From an uncultured Bacteroides sp. (GTDB lineage: Bacteria; Bacteroidota; Bacteroidia; Bacteroidales; Bacteroidaceae): DNA of 64,000 nucleotides. The stretch spans positions 1 to 64,000 of the forward strand of contig USLU01000001.1 in assembly GCA_900555635.1 (NCBI GenBank), given 5' to 3'. Positions 51,897-60,389 of the stretch are shown piece by piece; the first letter of the stretch is position 1, and each line of letters begins with the position of its first letter. The notes beneath the pieces were generated by a model, which saw only the letters and a program-made list of their open reading frames with translations, did no database searches and was not told where the DNA came from. A program made the translations under genes and the position numbers.

Positions 51897-52832
51897 CTAG
51901 ATTTTAATGCGTTTGATATTCAACTTATCCAAATTCATTGTTCCTATTTTCAGCGCTTCCCCGTTTGTAAGATGTCCTACGGTGTCGAGAGGCATTTCTC
52001 GTACTTGGTTAAAGAATTTGGCGGCTGCCGTATCTACAGCAACAATGTCTTGTGAGATGAAAAGCCCTTTTGTAAGGACAACATCTGATGCCGAACGTCC
52101 TTGCGGTCCATTCGTCTTCACAATGCGATAAGCATCGACAACGTTGAGTACAGCCTTCTTCTGAAGGGTGCAGATATCAGCGATGCACTGCTGCAAATCA
52201 TTCTGATGGAAGAATCCCCGGTCCCAAACAATCCCCATGTGATTTTTCATGGAAATGGTCAGTTGTGCGCCTCCATGATGTTTAAGAACAGGAACATTGA
52301 TCCATACGTCACAATTCAAGATGGCTTCATGAATCTTTGCATTTTTCAATTTCTTGCCTTGAGGCAAAGAAACATTCCGATAATAACTTTCCAGATGGGC
52401 AGGCATTACTTTAGCTCCGGCAGCTTTGGCAGCAGCTTCAATGCCACTATTTTTGTAGCACTTCTGCCAATCGTCACAAGTATGATCGAAAACTGTAACT
52501 TCTTTAGCACCGGCGGCAAAACATTGTTTCACAATCTCGGTAATGAGTTTGGGATTAGTATTACCTGCCAGTTCAGGGGATTTATCCCAGCCGATATTAG
52601 GCTTTACCACAACCTTTTGTCCCGGTTTGATAAAGCTTTTCATTCCGCCCATTTCTGCAATGGCACGTCGGAACATTGCTTCCGGTTCTCCACCCATTAC
52701 GGCTACAAGGTCTACTTTATTTCCCCCGGCATTGGTAAAAGTCTGTGCCAATACATCCATGGCTTCCGAACTTTGCACAGTCATAACGGCTCCGGTTACT
52801 GCCAGTGTTTTTAGAAAATCTCTTCTGTCCAT
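51897..52832 (-). CDS. DUF362 domain protein with Tat signal
   Basis: The product is 311 residues. The N-terminus MDRRDFLKTLAVTGAVMTVQSSEA is a twin-arginine signal (RRDFLK), so it is exported folded, often with a cofactor. The body is DUF362: VVVKPNIGWDKSPELAGNTNP, VTVFDHTCDDWQKCYKNSGIE, VWINVPVLKHHGGAQLTISMKNHMGI. No iron-sulfur motif is present, unlike its paralogue at 53437. It is 30 bases from the polyferredoxin and 29 from the membrane protein gene. Biochemistry of DUF362 is not established to my knowledge. Confidence 0.85.
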   Translation of the reverse strand: MDRRDFLKTLAVTGAVMTVQSSEAMDVLAQTFTNAGGNKVDLVAVMGGEPEAMFRRAIAEMGGMKSFIKPGQKVVVKPNIGWDKSPELAGNTNPKLITEIVKQCFAAGAKEVTVFDHTCDDWQKCYKNSGIEAAAKAAGAKVMPAHLESYYRNVSLPQGKKLKNAKIHEAILNCDVWINVPVLKHHGGAQLTISMKNHMGIVWDRGFFHQNDLQQCIADICTLQKKAVLNVVDAYRIVKTNGPQGRSASDVVLTKGLFISQDIVAVDTAAAKFFNQVREMPLDTVGHLTNGEALKIGTMNLDKLNIKRIKI

Positions 52833-52861
52833 AAGGCTAACTCTGTGTTTTAATTTGTATT

Positions 52862-53371
52862 TTAGATCTTAGCAATTGCTTTCAATAAAGCATATCCGCC
52901 GAACCATTGAATCAGCATCCCGAGGATACCCATGCGGAAATCTTGTACAGCAAGTAAGAAGTTACCAGTTAACGCCCATTCAAAGGCAGTACCTACAACC
53001 TGATAAGCAAGAACAACACCCAGTAATGCTAATAAAGATACACTTTTGGCATAACGGGCAGCAAGTGCGGCAGCTCCTGCCAATAAGCCTGATTTAATCA
53101 AGATAGCCGGTAATACGGCAACAGCAGGCATAGCAAATAGCAGGTGATTGATAACAGGAGATAATATAGCGGTCAGCAGACCCACCCGGAAACCATATTT
53201 ATAGGCAGCTATCAAAGTGAAAAAGTAAATAGGAAGCAATGTAGGACCACCGGCAGGAAGCAAATGGCAAATTTGCGGTAAAGCAATGTTTCCTACAACA
53301 AATAAAAGAGCGAATAAATAGGTCTTTACATTTCCGAAAGACAAGGAGTAAAGTTTAGCAGATGTTTCCAT
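52862..53371 (-). CDS. Membrane protein resembling an ECF transporter S component
   Basis: The product is 169 residues with about five or six hydrophobic helices. LPAGGPTLLPIYFFTLIAAYKYGFRVGLLTAILSPVINHLLFAMP is the kind of sequence found in ECF S components and related ThiW/HmpT-like proteins, which bind vitamins. No ECF ATPase or T component is nearby. It sits between the two DUF362 genes (65 and 29 bases), so it may be a membrane subunit of the redox system and not a vitamin importer. Substrate unknown. Confidence 0.7.
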   Translation of the reverse strand: METSAKLYSLSFGNVKTYLFALLFVVGNIALPQICHLLPAGGPTLLPIYFFTLIAAYKYGFRVGLLTAILSPVINHLLFAMPAVAVLPAILIKSGLLAGAAALAARYAKSVSLLALLGVVLAYQVVGTAFEWALTGNFLLAVQDFRMGILGMLIQWFGGYALLKAIAKI

Positions 53372-53436
53372 TTGTATAATATTAAAAGTAAATTGATAAA
53401 TCTATTTAAAGTATGACTATTAAAATGAGAAAAGGT

Positions 53437-54558
53437 TTAAATCTTCACCAAATCATATTCTATAGTACCTATTCCCAGCTTCTCTGCATGGCGTAATCCG
53501 GCCAGCCAGTCTGTATCGGGGTGCATGATATGGAATTTATCGCAACCGCATAAGTCATCATGTTCATGTTCCTTGGAAAGTACATTATTGCCGTGAAGTA
53601 TCGGCGCTTGGGTGACCATGTCCGCGCATGCCTTATCCAAGGCTACAGGGTCTGCCGAAGCTAATATACCTAAATCAGGAATAATAGCAGCATCATTATG
53701 ATTCCAACAATCGCATTCAGGTGAAACATTCATGATAAAGCTGATATGGAAGTGAGGTTTATCTTTCAGGACAGCGAGCGTATATTCTGCTATTTTATAA
53801 TTCAGACGTTCTGATGTATCCCAATCTGCTATTACGGCGGCATCGTGCTGGCAAAGGGCTACACACTGACCACAACCCACACATTTCACGTAATCTATTT
53901 CAGCTTTACGTTGAACATTGAGATGAATGGCATCGTGTGCACAATTTTTCACACAAATATTACAGCCTATACAATTTTCTTCGGCTACCTTGGGTTGCGA
54001 GGACGCATGAAGTTCCAGTTTGCCCCCTACACTAGCGCATCCCATTCCGAGGTTTTTCAGTGCTCCGCCAAAGCCAGCTTGTTCATGCCCTTTAAAGTGG
54101 TTCATGCTGATGATGATGTCTGCATCTGCAATGGCTGTACCTATTTTAGGAGACGGACAATATTCACCGTCAATAGGAATCTCCCTATAATCCGTACCTT
54201 TCAATCCATCGCCTATGATAACCTGACATTGGGCGGATATGGGATTGAATCCGTTCTCCATAGCACTTTGTAGATGATCTACCGCATTAGAACGACGACC
54301 GGAATATAGGGTATTGCAATCGGTCAAGAAAGGCTTTGCACCTAGTCCACGAAGCAGATTTGCCATACGTGCCGCATAGTTGGGACGTATATAAGCCAGA
54401 TTGCCCGGTTCTCCAAAATGTATTTTTATAGCTACGAAGTTATCTTTCAAAGGGAGTTGTTCGATACCTGCCCGTTTTAACAGACGTTCCATTTTATCTA
54501 AAAGATTAGAGGTAGGAGAGGTACGCAAATCAGAGTAGTATACTTTTGCTTTTTCCAT
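53437..54558 (-). CDS. DUF362 domain protein with two 4Fe-4S sites
   Basis: The product is 373 residues from ATG 54558 (MEKAKVYYSDLR); an ATG 11 codons upstream has no family similarity. DUF362 regions are FVAIKIHFGEPGNLAYIRP, FLTDCNTLYSGRR and IISMNHFKGHEQAGFGGALKNLGMG. A ferredoxin insert near 190-245 has NCIGCNICVKNC and KCVGCGQCVALC. No signal peptide is seen, so this paralogue is cytoplasmic whereas the second is exported. It opens the four-gene operon; a minus-strand -7 box TATTTTTG lies at 54589-54596. Confidence 0.88.
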   Translation of the reverse strand: MEKAKVYYSDLRTSPTSNLLDKMERLLKRAGIEQLPLKDNFVAIKIHFGEPGNLAYIRPNYAARMANLLRGLGAKPFLTDCNTLYSGRRSNAVDHLQSAMENGFNPISAQCQVIIGDGLKGTDYREIPIDGEYCPSPKIGTAIADADIIISMNHFKGHEQAGFGGALKNLGMGCASVGGKLELHASSQPKVAEENCIGCNICVKNCAHDAIHLNVQRKAEIDYVKCVGCGQCVALCQHDAAVIADWDTSERLNYKIAEYTLAVLKDKPHFHISFIMNVSPECDCWNHNDAAIIPDLGILASADPVALDKACADMVTQAPILHGNNVLSKEHEHDDLCGCDKFHIMHPDTDWLAGLRHAEKLGIGTIEYDLVKI

Positions 54559-54696
54559 GTTTAGACCTATTATTAGTGATTGTTCCTGCAAAAATAGTAG
54601 ATAAAATTAAATAATTATAGGCATATAGATAAAAAAAGTAGGGATATCCCTTCTGAAGAATAGGGTAAAAGAAAAGAATTGCTTTACTTCTTCGTT

Positions 54697-54704
54697 TATC
54701 TTTG
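54697..54704 (+). promoter_or_regulatory. -7 promoter element before the BamE/DUF4476 lipoprotein
   Basis: TATCTTTG fits TAnnTTTG and ends 25 bases before the ATG; a TTG lies 15 bases upstream, closer than usual. Confidence 0.5.
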
Positions 54705-54729
54705 CAGTAAACTATAAAACTAAATTGAG

Positions 54730-55377
54730 ATGGACATTATTAGACGAACGATTATCTGGTTGGCATTTGCTATGGGATTAACAAGTTGTTCCAGCCTGCT
54801 TTATGATCTGAGATCAGATGTGTTGCAAGACATCCAGAAAGGGATGAGCAAGCAAGAAGTGAGTAAATTATTAGGTGAGCCGAAGTTCCGACGCTTCGAC
54901 AGTGATTTTGATGAATGGGAGTATTCTAAGTATATATCCAAAAATGGGTATACTACGATTATTGTCAGTTTTGAGGATGGCAAGGTGGTTGGTATGGATT
55001 CTTTTGCAACTTATGATAACCGTCCGGTTCAATCTGTAACAGTTGCACCTAATGAAGTAGTAGTTTCTCCGCCGCATACTATCTACACGAAAGGAATGCC
55101 CGAAATAGAGTTTCAGCGCTTTTATGACAAGGTGAAATCACGTCCGTTCAAAGACGATCAATTTGAGTTGATGGAAATAGGGGCAAGTAACCGATTAAAT
55201 TGCAATCAATGTGCGCGTTTGATGTCAATCTTTCCTTTTGATGATGACAAAATGCAGGTACTAAAGATATTTGCTCCCCGTATTACTGATCGGGAAAATT
55301 ATGAAGAGATTCTGAAGGTTCTTGACTCTTTATTCAAGAGAGAGGATGCCAAGAAGTTATTAAGAATGAGGAATTAA
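54730..55377 (+). CDS. Lipoprotein with BamE-like and DUF4476 domains
   Basis: The product is 215 residues. A lipoprotein signal (MDIIRRTIIWLAFAMGLTSC, Cys20) leads to a SmpA/OmlA(BamE)-like part, IQKGMSKQEVSKLLGEPKFRRFDSDFDEWEY. Residues about 120-212 are DUF4476: FELMEIGASNRLNCNQCARLMSIFPFDDDKMQVLKIFAPRITDRENYEEILKVL. DUF4476 is common at the C-terminus of Bacteroidota envelope proteins, function unknown. The combination may sit near the outer-membrane assembly machinery, but this is inference. A 22-bp repeat array begins 87 bases after its stop. Confidence 0.85.
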   Translation: MDIIRRTIIWLAFAMGLTSCSSLLYDLRSDVLQDIQKGMSKQEVSKLLGEPKFRRFDSDFDEWEYSKYISKNGYTTIIVSFEDGKVVGMDSFATYDNRPVQSVTVAPNEVVVSPPHTIYTKGMPEIEFQRFYDKVKSRPFKDDQFELMEIGASNRLNCNQCARLMSIFPFDDDKMQVLKIFAPRITDRENYEEILKVLDSLFKREDAKKLLRMRN

Positions 55378-55464
55378 AATATTAAATGTTGTGGCAATAA
55401 CCAACTTGTGGTGAAAGCAAAGAAACTCAACCTATTCATTATCAGTTTATAATCACTGTACAAC

Positions 55465-55604
55465 CACTTTACTGAATGTACAGTATCACTTTATTAGGAG
55501 TAAAGCAACACTTTATCGGTGATACAGTAGCACTTTATTGGTAATACAGTACTACTTTATCAGGAATAAAGTGATACTGTACTTTAAATAAAAAAGAGTA
55601 CAGT
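55465..55604. repeat. 22-bp periodic array of inverted half-sites (array 3)
   Basis: Five consecutive 22-bp units start at 55465, 55487, 55509, 55531 and 55553. Each has a half-site ACTTTAY, a five-base gap and an inverse half-site (RTAMAGT; GTAAAGC in unit 2), then three bases. Half-sites ACTTTAY/ACTGTAC begin at 55466, 55488, 55510, 55532, 55554 and 55576, exactly 22 apart. Unit five is a perfect 7-5-7 palindrome. A last pair ACTGTAC...GTACAGT (55576-55604) has a 15-base gap, and ACTGTAC also precedes the array at 55455. GTACAGTATCACTTTAT (55478-55494) is the perfect inverse of 55566-55582. The rest of the 411-base gap to 55788 is AT-rich and unassigned. Confidence 0.85.
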
Positions 55605-55788
55605 ATAAATCAGCTGATTACCAGAGTACTATAATTAGTACATTATAGCCAATAACAAGTAATCAATAACCCTTCATTTGATTCATTTCTTTCCCGAAAG
55701 TAGCAAATTCAGAATTCAGGGAAGATTTTTGTTCAATTAGTACGTATATTCCATAAGAATAATTATTTTTGCTATTACAACTAATAAG

Positions 55789-56436
55789 ATGAACAGGCAT
55801 ATGGATAATAAATTCGTAGTTAATATAGGTCGCCAATTAGGTAGTGGTGGACGGGAGATAGGCGAGAAACTAGCTGCCCGATTGGGAATTGCCTTTTATG
55901 ATAAAGAACTGATAGGGCTGGCTTCCGAAGAGAGCGGTCTTTGCCGTGAATTCTTTGAAAAGGCTGATGAGAAAGCTTCTCAGGGAATTATAGGCGGTTT
56001 GTTCGGTATGCGTTTTCCTTTTATAAGCGAAGGTGCTATACCGGCAAATAACTGTTTGAGTAATGATGCATTATTTAAAGTGCAAAGCGATGTCATTCGT
56101 AGGTTAGCCGAAGAGAAGTCCTGTTTGTTCGTAGGCCGTTGTGCTGATTACATCCTCCGGGAGAATCCCCGTTGTGTCAATGTTTTTGTTTCTGCTTCGC
56201 CCGAAGCCCGCATCGAACGGCTTTGCAAGACGCATGGCATTTCGGCTGAAGAGGCTGAAAATATGATGAACAAAGCCGACAAGAGACGCTCCGAATATTA
56301 TAACTATTATAGTTTCAAAACATGGGGGGCTGCCGCTACCTATCATCTTTGTATAGACTCCTCTGTGTTGGGCATTGAAAAGACAATAGACTTCATAGAA
56401 GAATTTGTAAATAAAGCAATTTTTGCCAACACCTAA
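55789..56436 (+). CDS. Cytidylate kinase-like family protein
   Basis: The product is 215 residues; ATG 55801 (MDNKFVVNIGRQ) is an alternative start. The P-loop-like start is VVNIGRQLGSGGREIGEKLAARLGIAFYDKELI, where GRQLGSGG replaces the GPxGxGKT of true CMP kinases. CLFVGRCADYIL and the C-terminal RRSEYYNYYSFKTWGAAATYHLCIDSS fit the AAA_26 cytidylate kinase-like family. These are probable nucleotide kinases of unknown substrate, common in gut anaerobes. A stand-alone gene with a terminator after it. Confidence 0.88.
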   Translation: MNRHMDNKFVVNIGRQLGSGGREIGEKLAARLGIAFYDKELIGLASEESGLCREFFEKADEKASQGIIGGLFGMRFPFISEGAIPANNCLSNDALFKVQSDVIRRLAEEKSCLFVGRCADYILRENPRCVNVFVSASPEARIERLCKTHGISAEEAENMMNKADKRRSEYYNYYSFKTWGAAATYHLCIDSSVLGIEKTIDFIEEFVNKAIFANT

Positions 56437-56520
56437 CACTTTGTTGCTTCATTCCATAAAACTATAAAAGTAGCAGTGGTGAAGACCGGCGACGATATGG
56501 TGTAGATTTTATATGAATAA

Positions 56521-56558
56521 AAAACTCCAGTCACCTCTTTTCTCAGTGACCGGAGTTT
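56521..56558. terminator. Bidirectional terminator
   Basis: AAACTCCAGTCAC and GTGACCGGAGTTT pair over 12 positions with one mismatch around an 11-base loop, between convergent genes. A-run and T-run flank it. Confidence 0.82.
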
Positions 56559-56587
56559 CTTACTATTTTAGATAATTACTTTATATA

Positions 56588-58252
56588 TTACATCATCGTC
56601 AGTAATATCATCTGTCCTGCCAAAATACGCAAGAACATAGTTAACGGATAAACCGTAGAATAACCTACCGACGGTGCGTCATTACCTGATACCTGGTTAG
56701 CATAAGCCAATGCGGGGGGATCTGTGTTACTACCGGCAATCAAACCCATAAGAGTGAAATAGTTCACCTTATAATATAAGCGTCCGATACTACCGATAAT
56801 CAATAGAGGGATAACTGTGATAAGGAAACCATAACCAACATATAATAGCCCGTCTCCCTCTACTACTGTTTGTACGAAATGCTGCCCGGCCTCAATACCA
56901 ACACTGGCAAGGAAGAGAACAATACCTATTTCGCGCAGCATCAGGTTAGCACTCATTGTAGTATAAGTTACCAGTCCCAATTTATGACCGAAACGACCGA
57001 TCAGAATAGCTACTACTAGTGGTCCACCTGCTAAACCCAATTTCACGGGAGTAGGCATGCCGGGGAATGCAAACGGAAGGCTACCAATCAAGATCCCCAG
57101 GAATATACCGATAAAGATAGTTGCAATATTGGGATGATCCAAACGTTTCAACTGATTACCCAATACATGTGCTACCCGTTCGATAGCATCCTGTTGGCCT
57201 ACTACCATTACACGGTCGCCTACTTGCAATACCAAATTAGGGTCGGCAAACAAGTCCATACCGGAACGGTTGATACGCGTAACATTCACCCCGAATAGAC
57301 TACGGAAATGCATGTCACCAAGCTTCTTTCCATTGATTTCCGGTTTGGTAACCAGAATGCGGCGTGATACCATTGGCATGTCTTGCTTTTCCCAGTCTAC
57401 TTGAACTTCTTTTCCGATGAAAGCGATAACCGCTTCTGCATCTTCTTCGGAGCAAACAATGAATACCTGGTCGCCAATGTGGAATTCTGTTTCGTGGTTC
57501 GGAATACTTACATGCCCTTCATGGCAGATGCGTGAGCAAACAAATGACCGGCCTAAGAACTCTTTTATTTGAAGAAGTCTTTTTCCATCAATCGACTCAT
57601 TGCGCACTTCCAGAGTGAGCATGTGCGGTTGGTGCTTTATGTCACCACCTTGGCTTTTGAGCTCATCTTCTTCTTTTGCAAAGTTAACTCGGAAAATATA
57701 ACGGATAGCAATGATGGAGCCAATAATTCCGACAACTCCCAGCGGATAAGCACAAGCATATCCCAATGCTATAGGTTGTCCCGAATAGCTGAGCTGATTC
57801 AACGCTTCTTGTGCAGCTCCAAGACCCGGAGTATTGGTAACGGCACCATAAAGAATACCTACCATCATCGGCAATTCAATTCGTCCGTTAGCAATAAAAT
57901 AAATGCCTAGCGCTACGGCAATGTTCAATACTACAATGCCAACTGCCAACAAGTTCAACCTCATTCCTCCTTTCTTGAAAGAAGAGAAGAACGACGGTCC
58001 AACCTGGAGACCGATACAGAAAACAAAAAGAATTAATCCGAATTCGCGGATGAAATGCAGAATGTGCGTTTCACCTGTAAAACCGAAATGTCCCATCAGA
58101 ATACCAGTAAAGAGTACAAATGTAACTCCTAAAGATATTCCGAAAATTTTAATCTTACCCAACAATACGCCCACTGAAATGACGAATGCATATAAGCAAA
58201 CGATATGGGCTACGGAAGCAGGGTCCCATAACAAACCTTCTAACCAATCCAT
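56588..58252 (-). CDS. AspT/YidE-type transporter with two TrkA-C domains
   Basis: The product is 554 residues. About five helices (1-180), two RCK/TrkA-C-like cytoplasmic domains (about 205-290 and 292-375: RRILVTKPEINGKKLGDMHFRSLFGVNVTRINRSG), and about five further helices show the duplicated YidE/YbjL layout. FCIGLQVGPSFFSSFKKGGMRLN and GTVTNTPGLGAAQEAL-like segments (YGAVTNTPGLGAAQEALNQL; GLIAGSNTDPPALAYA) are the repeated core. AspT of Tetragenococcus exchanges aspartate for alanine; here the substrate is not known. It is divergent from mutA. Confidence 0.9.
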   Translation of the reverse strand: MDWLEGLLWDPASVAHIVCLYAFVISVGVLLGKIKIFGISLGVTFVLFTGILMGHFGFTGETHILHFIREFGLILFVFCIGLQVGPSFFSSFKKGGMRLNLLAVGIVVLNIAVALGIYFIANGRIELPMMVGILYGAVTNTPGLGAAQEALNQLSYSGQPIALGYACAYPLGVVGIIGSIIAIRYIFRVNFAKEEDELKSQGGDIKHQPHMLTLEVRNESIDGKRLLQIKEFLGRSFVCSRICHEGHVSIPNHETEFHIGDQVFIVCSEEDAEAVIAFIGKEVQVDWEKQDMPMVSRRILVTKPEINGKKLGDMHFRSLFGVNVTRINRSGMDLFADPNLVLQVGDRVMVVGQQDAIERVAHVLGNQLKRLDHPNIATIFIGIFLGILIGSLPFAFPGMPTPVKLGLAGGPLVVAILIGRFGHKLGLVTYTTMSANLMLREIGIVLFLASVGIEAGQHFVQTVVEGDGLLYVGYGFLITVIPLLIIGSIGRLYYKVNYFTLMGLIAGSNTDPPALAYANQVSGNDAPSVGYSTVYPLTMFLRILAGQMILLTMM

Positions 58253-58421
58253 AGTTACCTTTTGTGTGATTTTTTATTTATTTTTTAGAAATTTCGTGCA
58301 AAAGTAGTCAATCGTAGGCAGGTAGCAAAGGAAAACGAAGAGAAAAAGTAGTATGTTTATCACGAAGTCACTTATGCATGCAATTTTTCCCTAAAAAATC
58401 TTTTAGTTTTAAGTTATTCTG

Positions 58422-58429
58422 TATATTTG
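58422..58429 (+). promoter_or_regulatory. -7 promoter element of mutAB
   Basis: TATATTTG fits TAnnTTTG, about 60 bases before the mutA ATG. No B12-riboswitch-like elements were recognised in the leader. Confidence 0.5.
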
Positions 58430-58489
58430 CAAGTCTCTTAACGACAAAGTGAATACATTATTCATCATATTCTAATTTTATAATAAACT

Positions 58490-60388
58490 ATGGCAGACAG
58501 TAAAGAAAAACTCTTCTCAGGCTTTGCACCCGCTACAACCGAACAGTGGATGGACAAAGTAACAGCTGACCTTAAAGGCGCTGACTATGAGAAGAAACTC
58601 GTTTGGAAGACAAACGAAGGATTCAAAGTGAAACCTTTCTATCGCATGGAAGACCTCGAAGGATTGGCCACTACCAATGCCCTTCCCGGTGAGTTCCCTT
58701 ACCTGAGAGGTACTAAGAAGGATAACAACGAATGGTTGGTCCGTCAGGAAATCAAAGTAGAATGCCCTAAAGAAGCTAATGCAAAAGCATTGGATATTCT
58801 GAATAAAGGTGTTGACTCACTTTCTTTCCATGTAAAAGCCAAAGAACTCAATGCAGCTTACATTGAAACTCTGCTCGAAGGCATTTGTGCTGAATGTGTA
58901 GAACTGAATTTCTCTACTTGCCAAGGTCATGTAGTGGAATTGGCGGAAATTCTTGTTGCCTACTTCCAAAAGAAGGATTATGACTTGACAAAACTCCAGG
59001 GTTCTATCGGTTATGATTACTTTAACAAGATGCTGGCTAAGGGCAAAGAGAAAGGTGACATGGTAGCTACTGCCAAAGCTTTGATCGAAGCTACTGCCGC
59101 ACTGCCTAAGTATCGTGTATTGAATGTTACCGCTCTTACTCTGAACAATGCCGGTGCTTACATTTCCCAGGAATTGGGTTATGCTTTGGCTTGGGGTAAC
59201 GAATATATGAACCAACTGACCGAAGCCGGTCTTCCTGCTGCCCTCGTTGCCAAGAAGATTAAATTCAACTTCGGTATCAGTTCCAATTACTTCCTTGAAA
59301 TTGCTAAGTTCCGCGCTGCCCGTATGTTATGGGCTAATATCGTGGCTTCTTACAGTCCCGAATGTTTGCGCGATTGCGATAACAAAGGTCCGAAAGGAGA
59401 ATGCCGTTGTGCTGCCAAGATGAAAATCCATGCAGAGACTTCTACATTCAATCTTACTTTATTTGATGCACACGTAAACTTGCTCCGTACGCAGACTGAA
59501 GCAATGAGTGCTGCCCTTGCAGGCGTAGATTCAATGACGGTTACTCCGTTCGACAAGACTTACGCTACTCCCGATGATTTCTCTGAACGTCTGGCTCGTA
59601 ACCAACAATTACTGTTGAAAGAAGAATCTCATTTTGATAAGGTAATTGACCCGGCTGCCGGTTCTTATTATATTGAAAATCTTACAGTATCTATCGCTAA
59701 GCAAGCTTGGGAATTATTCCTCGCTATTGAAGAAGAAGGCGGTTTCTATGCTGCTGTAAAAGCAGGCAAAGTGCAGGCTGCTGTGAACGAAAGCAATACG
59801 GCTCGTCATAAAGCTGTGGCTCAGCGTCGTGAAGTATTATTGGGTACCAACCAGTTCCCTAACTTCAATGAAATAGCCGGTGATAAGAAACCTGTTGAAG
59901 CTACTTGTTGCTGTGGTGGTCATGACACTTGCGAAAAAGACGTGGCTACATTGAACTTTGATCGTGCTGCCAGCCAGTTCGAGGCGTTGCGTCTTCAAAC
60001 TGAAGCTGCTGCTCATCGCCCCAAGGCATTTATGCTGACTATTGGTAACTTGGCTATGCGCCAGGCACGTGCTCAGTATTCATGCAACTTCCTGGCTTGT
60101 GCCGGATATGAGGTGGTTGATAACCTCGGCTTCTCCACTGTAGAAGAAGGTGTAGAAGCTGCTATGGCTGCTAAGGCTGACATCGTGGTACTTTGTTCCA
60201 GTGATGATGAATATGCAGAATTTGCTGTTCCTGCTTTTAAAGCAGTAAATGGTCGCGCTATGTTTATCGTAGCTGGTGCTCCTGCTTGCATGGACGACTT
60301 GAAAGCTGCCGGTATTGAGAATTTCATTCACGTCCGTGTCAATGTACTCGATACATTGAAAGAGTTCAACGCTAAATTATTGAAGTAA
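58490..60388 (+). CDS. mutA: Methylmalonyl-CoA mutase small subunit
   Basis: The product is 632 residues. MutA pairs with MutB to interconvert succinyl-CoA and methylmalonyl-CoA in propionate formation. The TIM-barrel part (FNFGISSNYFLEIAKFRAARMLW, TSTFNLTLFDAHVNLLRTQTEAMSAALAGVDSMTV) is followed by a B12-like flavodoxin fold (PKAFMLTIGNLAMRQARAQYSCNFLACAGYEV) without the DXHXXG histidine loop, as normal for the non-catalytic subunit. Odd features are a cysteine group C292-X3-C296-X8-C305-X-C307 and a CCCGGHDTC stretch (C473-C481) at the domain linker. It is one base from mutB. Confidence 0.95.
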   Translation: MADSKEKLFSGFAPATTEQWMDKVTADLKGADYEKKLVWKTNEGFKVKPFYRMEDLEGLATTNALPGEFPYLRGTKKDNNEWLVRQEIKVECPKEANAKALDILNKGVDSLSFHVKAKELNAAYIETLLEGICAECVELNFSTCQGHVVELAEILVAYFQKKDYDLTKLQGSIGYDYFNKMLAKGKEKGDMVATAKALIEATAALPKYRVLNVTALTLNNAGAYISQELGYALAWGNEYMNQLTEAGLPAALVAKKIKFNFGISSNYFLEIAKFRAARMLWANIVASYSPECLRDCDNKGPKGECRCAAKMKIHAETSTFNLTLFDAHVNLLRTQTEAMSAALAGVDSMTVTPFDKTYATPDDFSERLARNQQLLLKEESHFDKVIDPAAGSYYIENLTVSIAKQAWELFLAIEEEGGFYAAVKAGKVQAAVNESNTARHKAVAQRREVLLGTNQFPNFNEIAGDKKPVEATCCCGGHDTCEKDVATLNFDRAASQFEALRLQTEAAAHRPKAFMLTIGNLAMRQARAQYSCNFLACAGYEVVDNLGFSTVEEGVEAAMAAKADIVVLCSSDDEYAEFAVPAFKAVNGRAMFIVAGAPACMDDLKAAGIENFIHVRVNVLDTLKEFNAKLLK

Positions 60389-60389
60389 G

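Noticed and set aside
52862..53371. Firm call as vitamin-specific ECF importer
   Set aside because: Only a general S-component resemblance; no ECF ATPase or T subunit nearby and no substrate motif.
55465..55604. CRISPR array
   Set aside because: Units are contiguous without unique spacers, repeats are degenerate, and no cas genes are in the window.
58253..58489. Cobalamin riboswitch before mutA
   Set aside because: No B12-box-like conserved sequence was recognised in the 237 bases; only a -7 element is seen.
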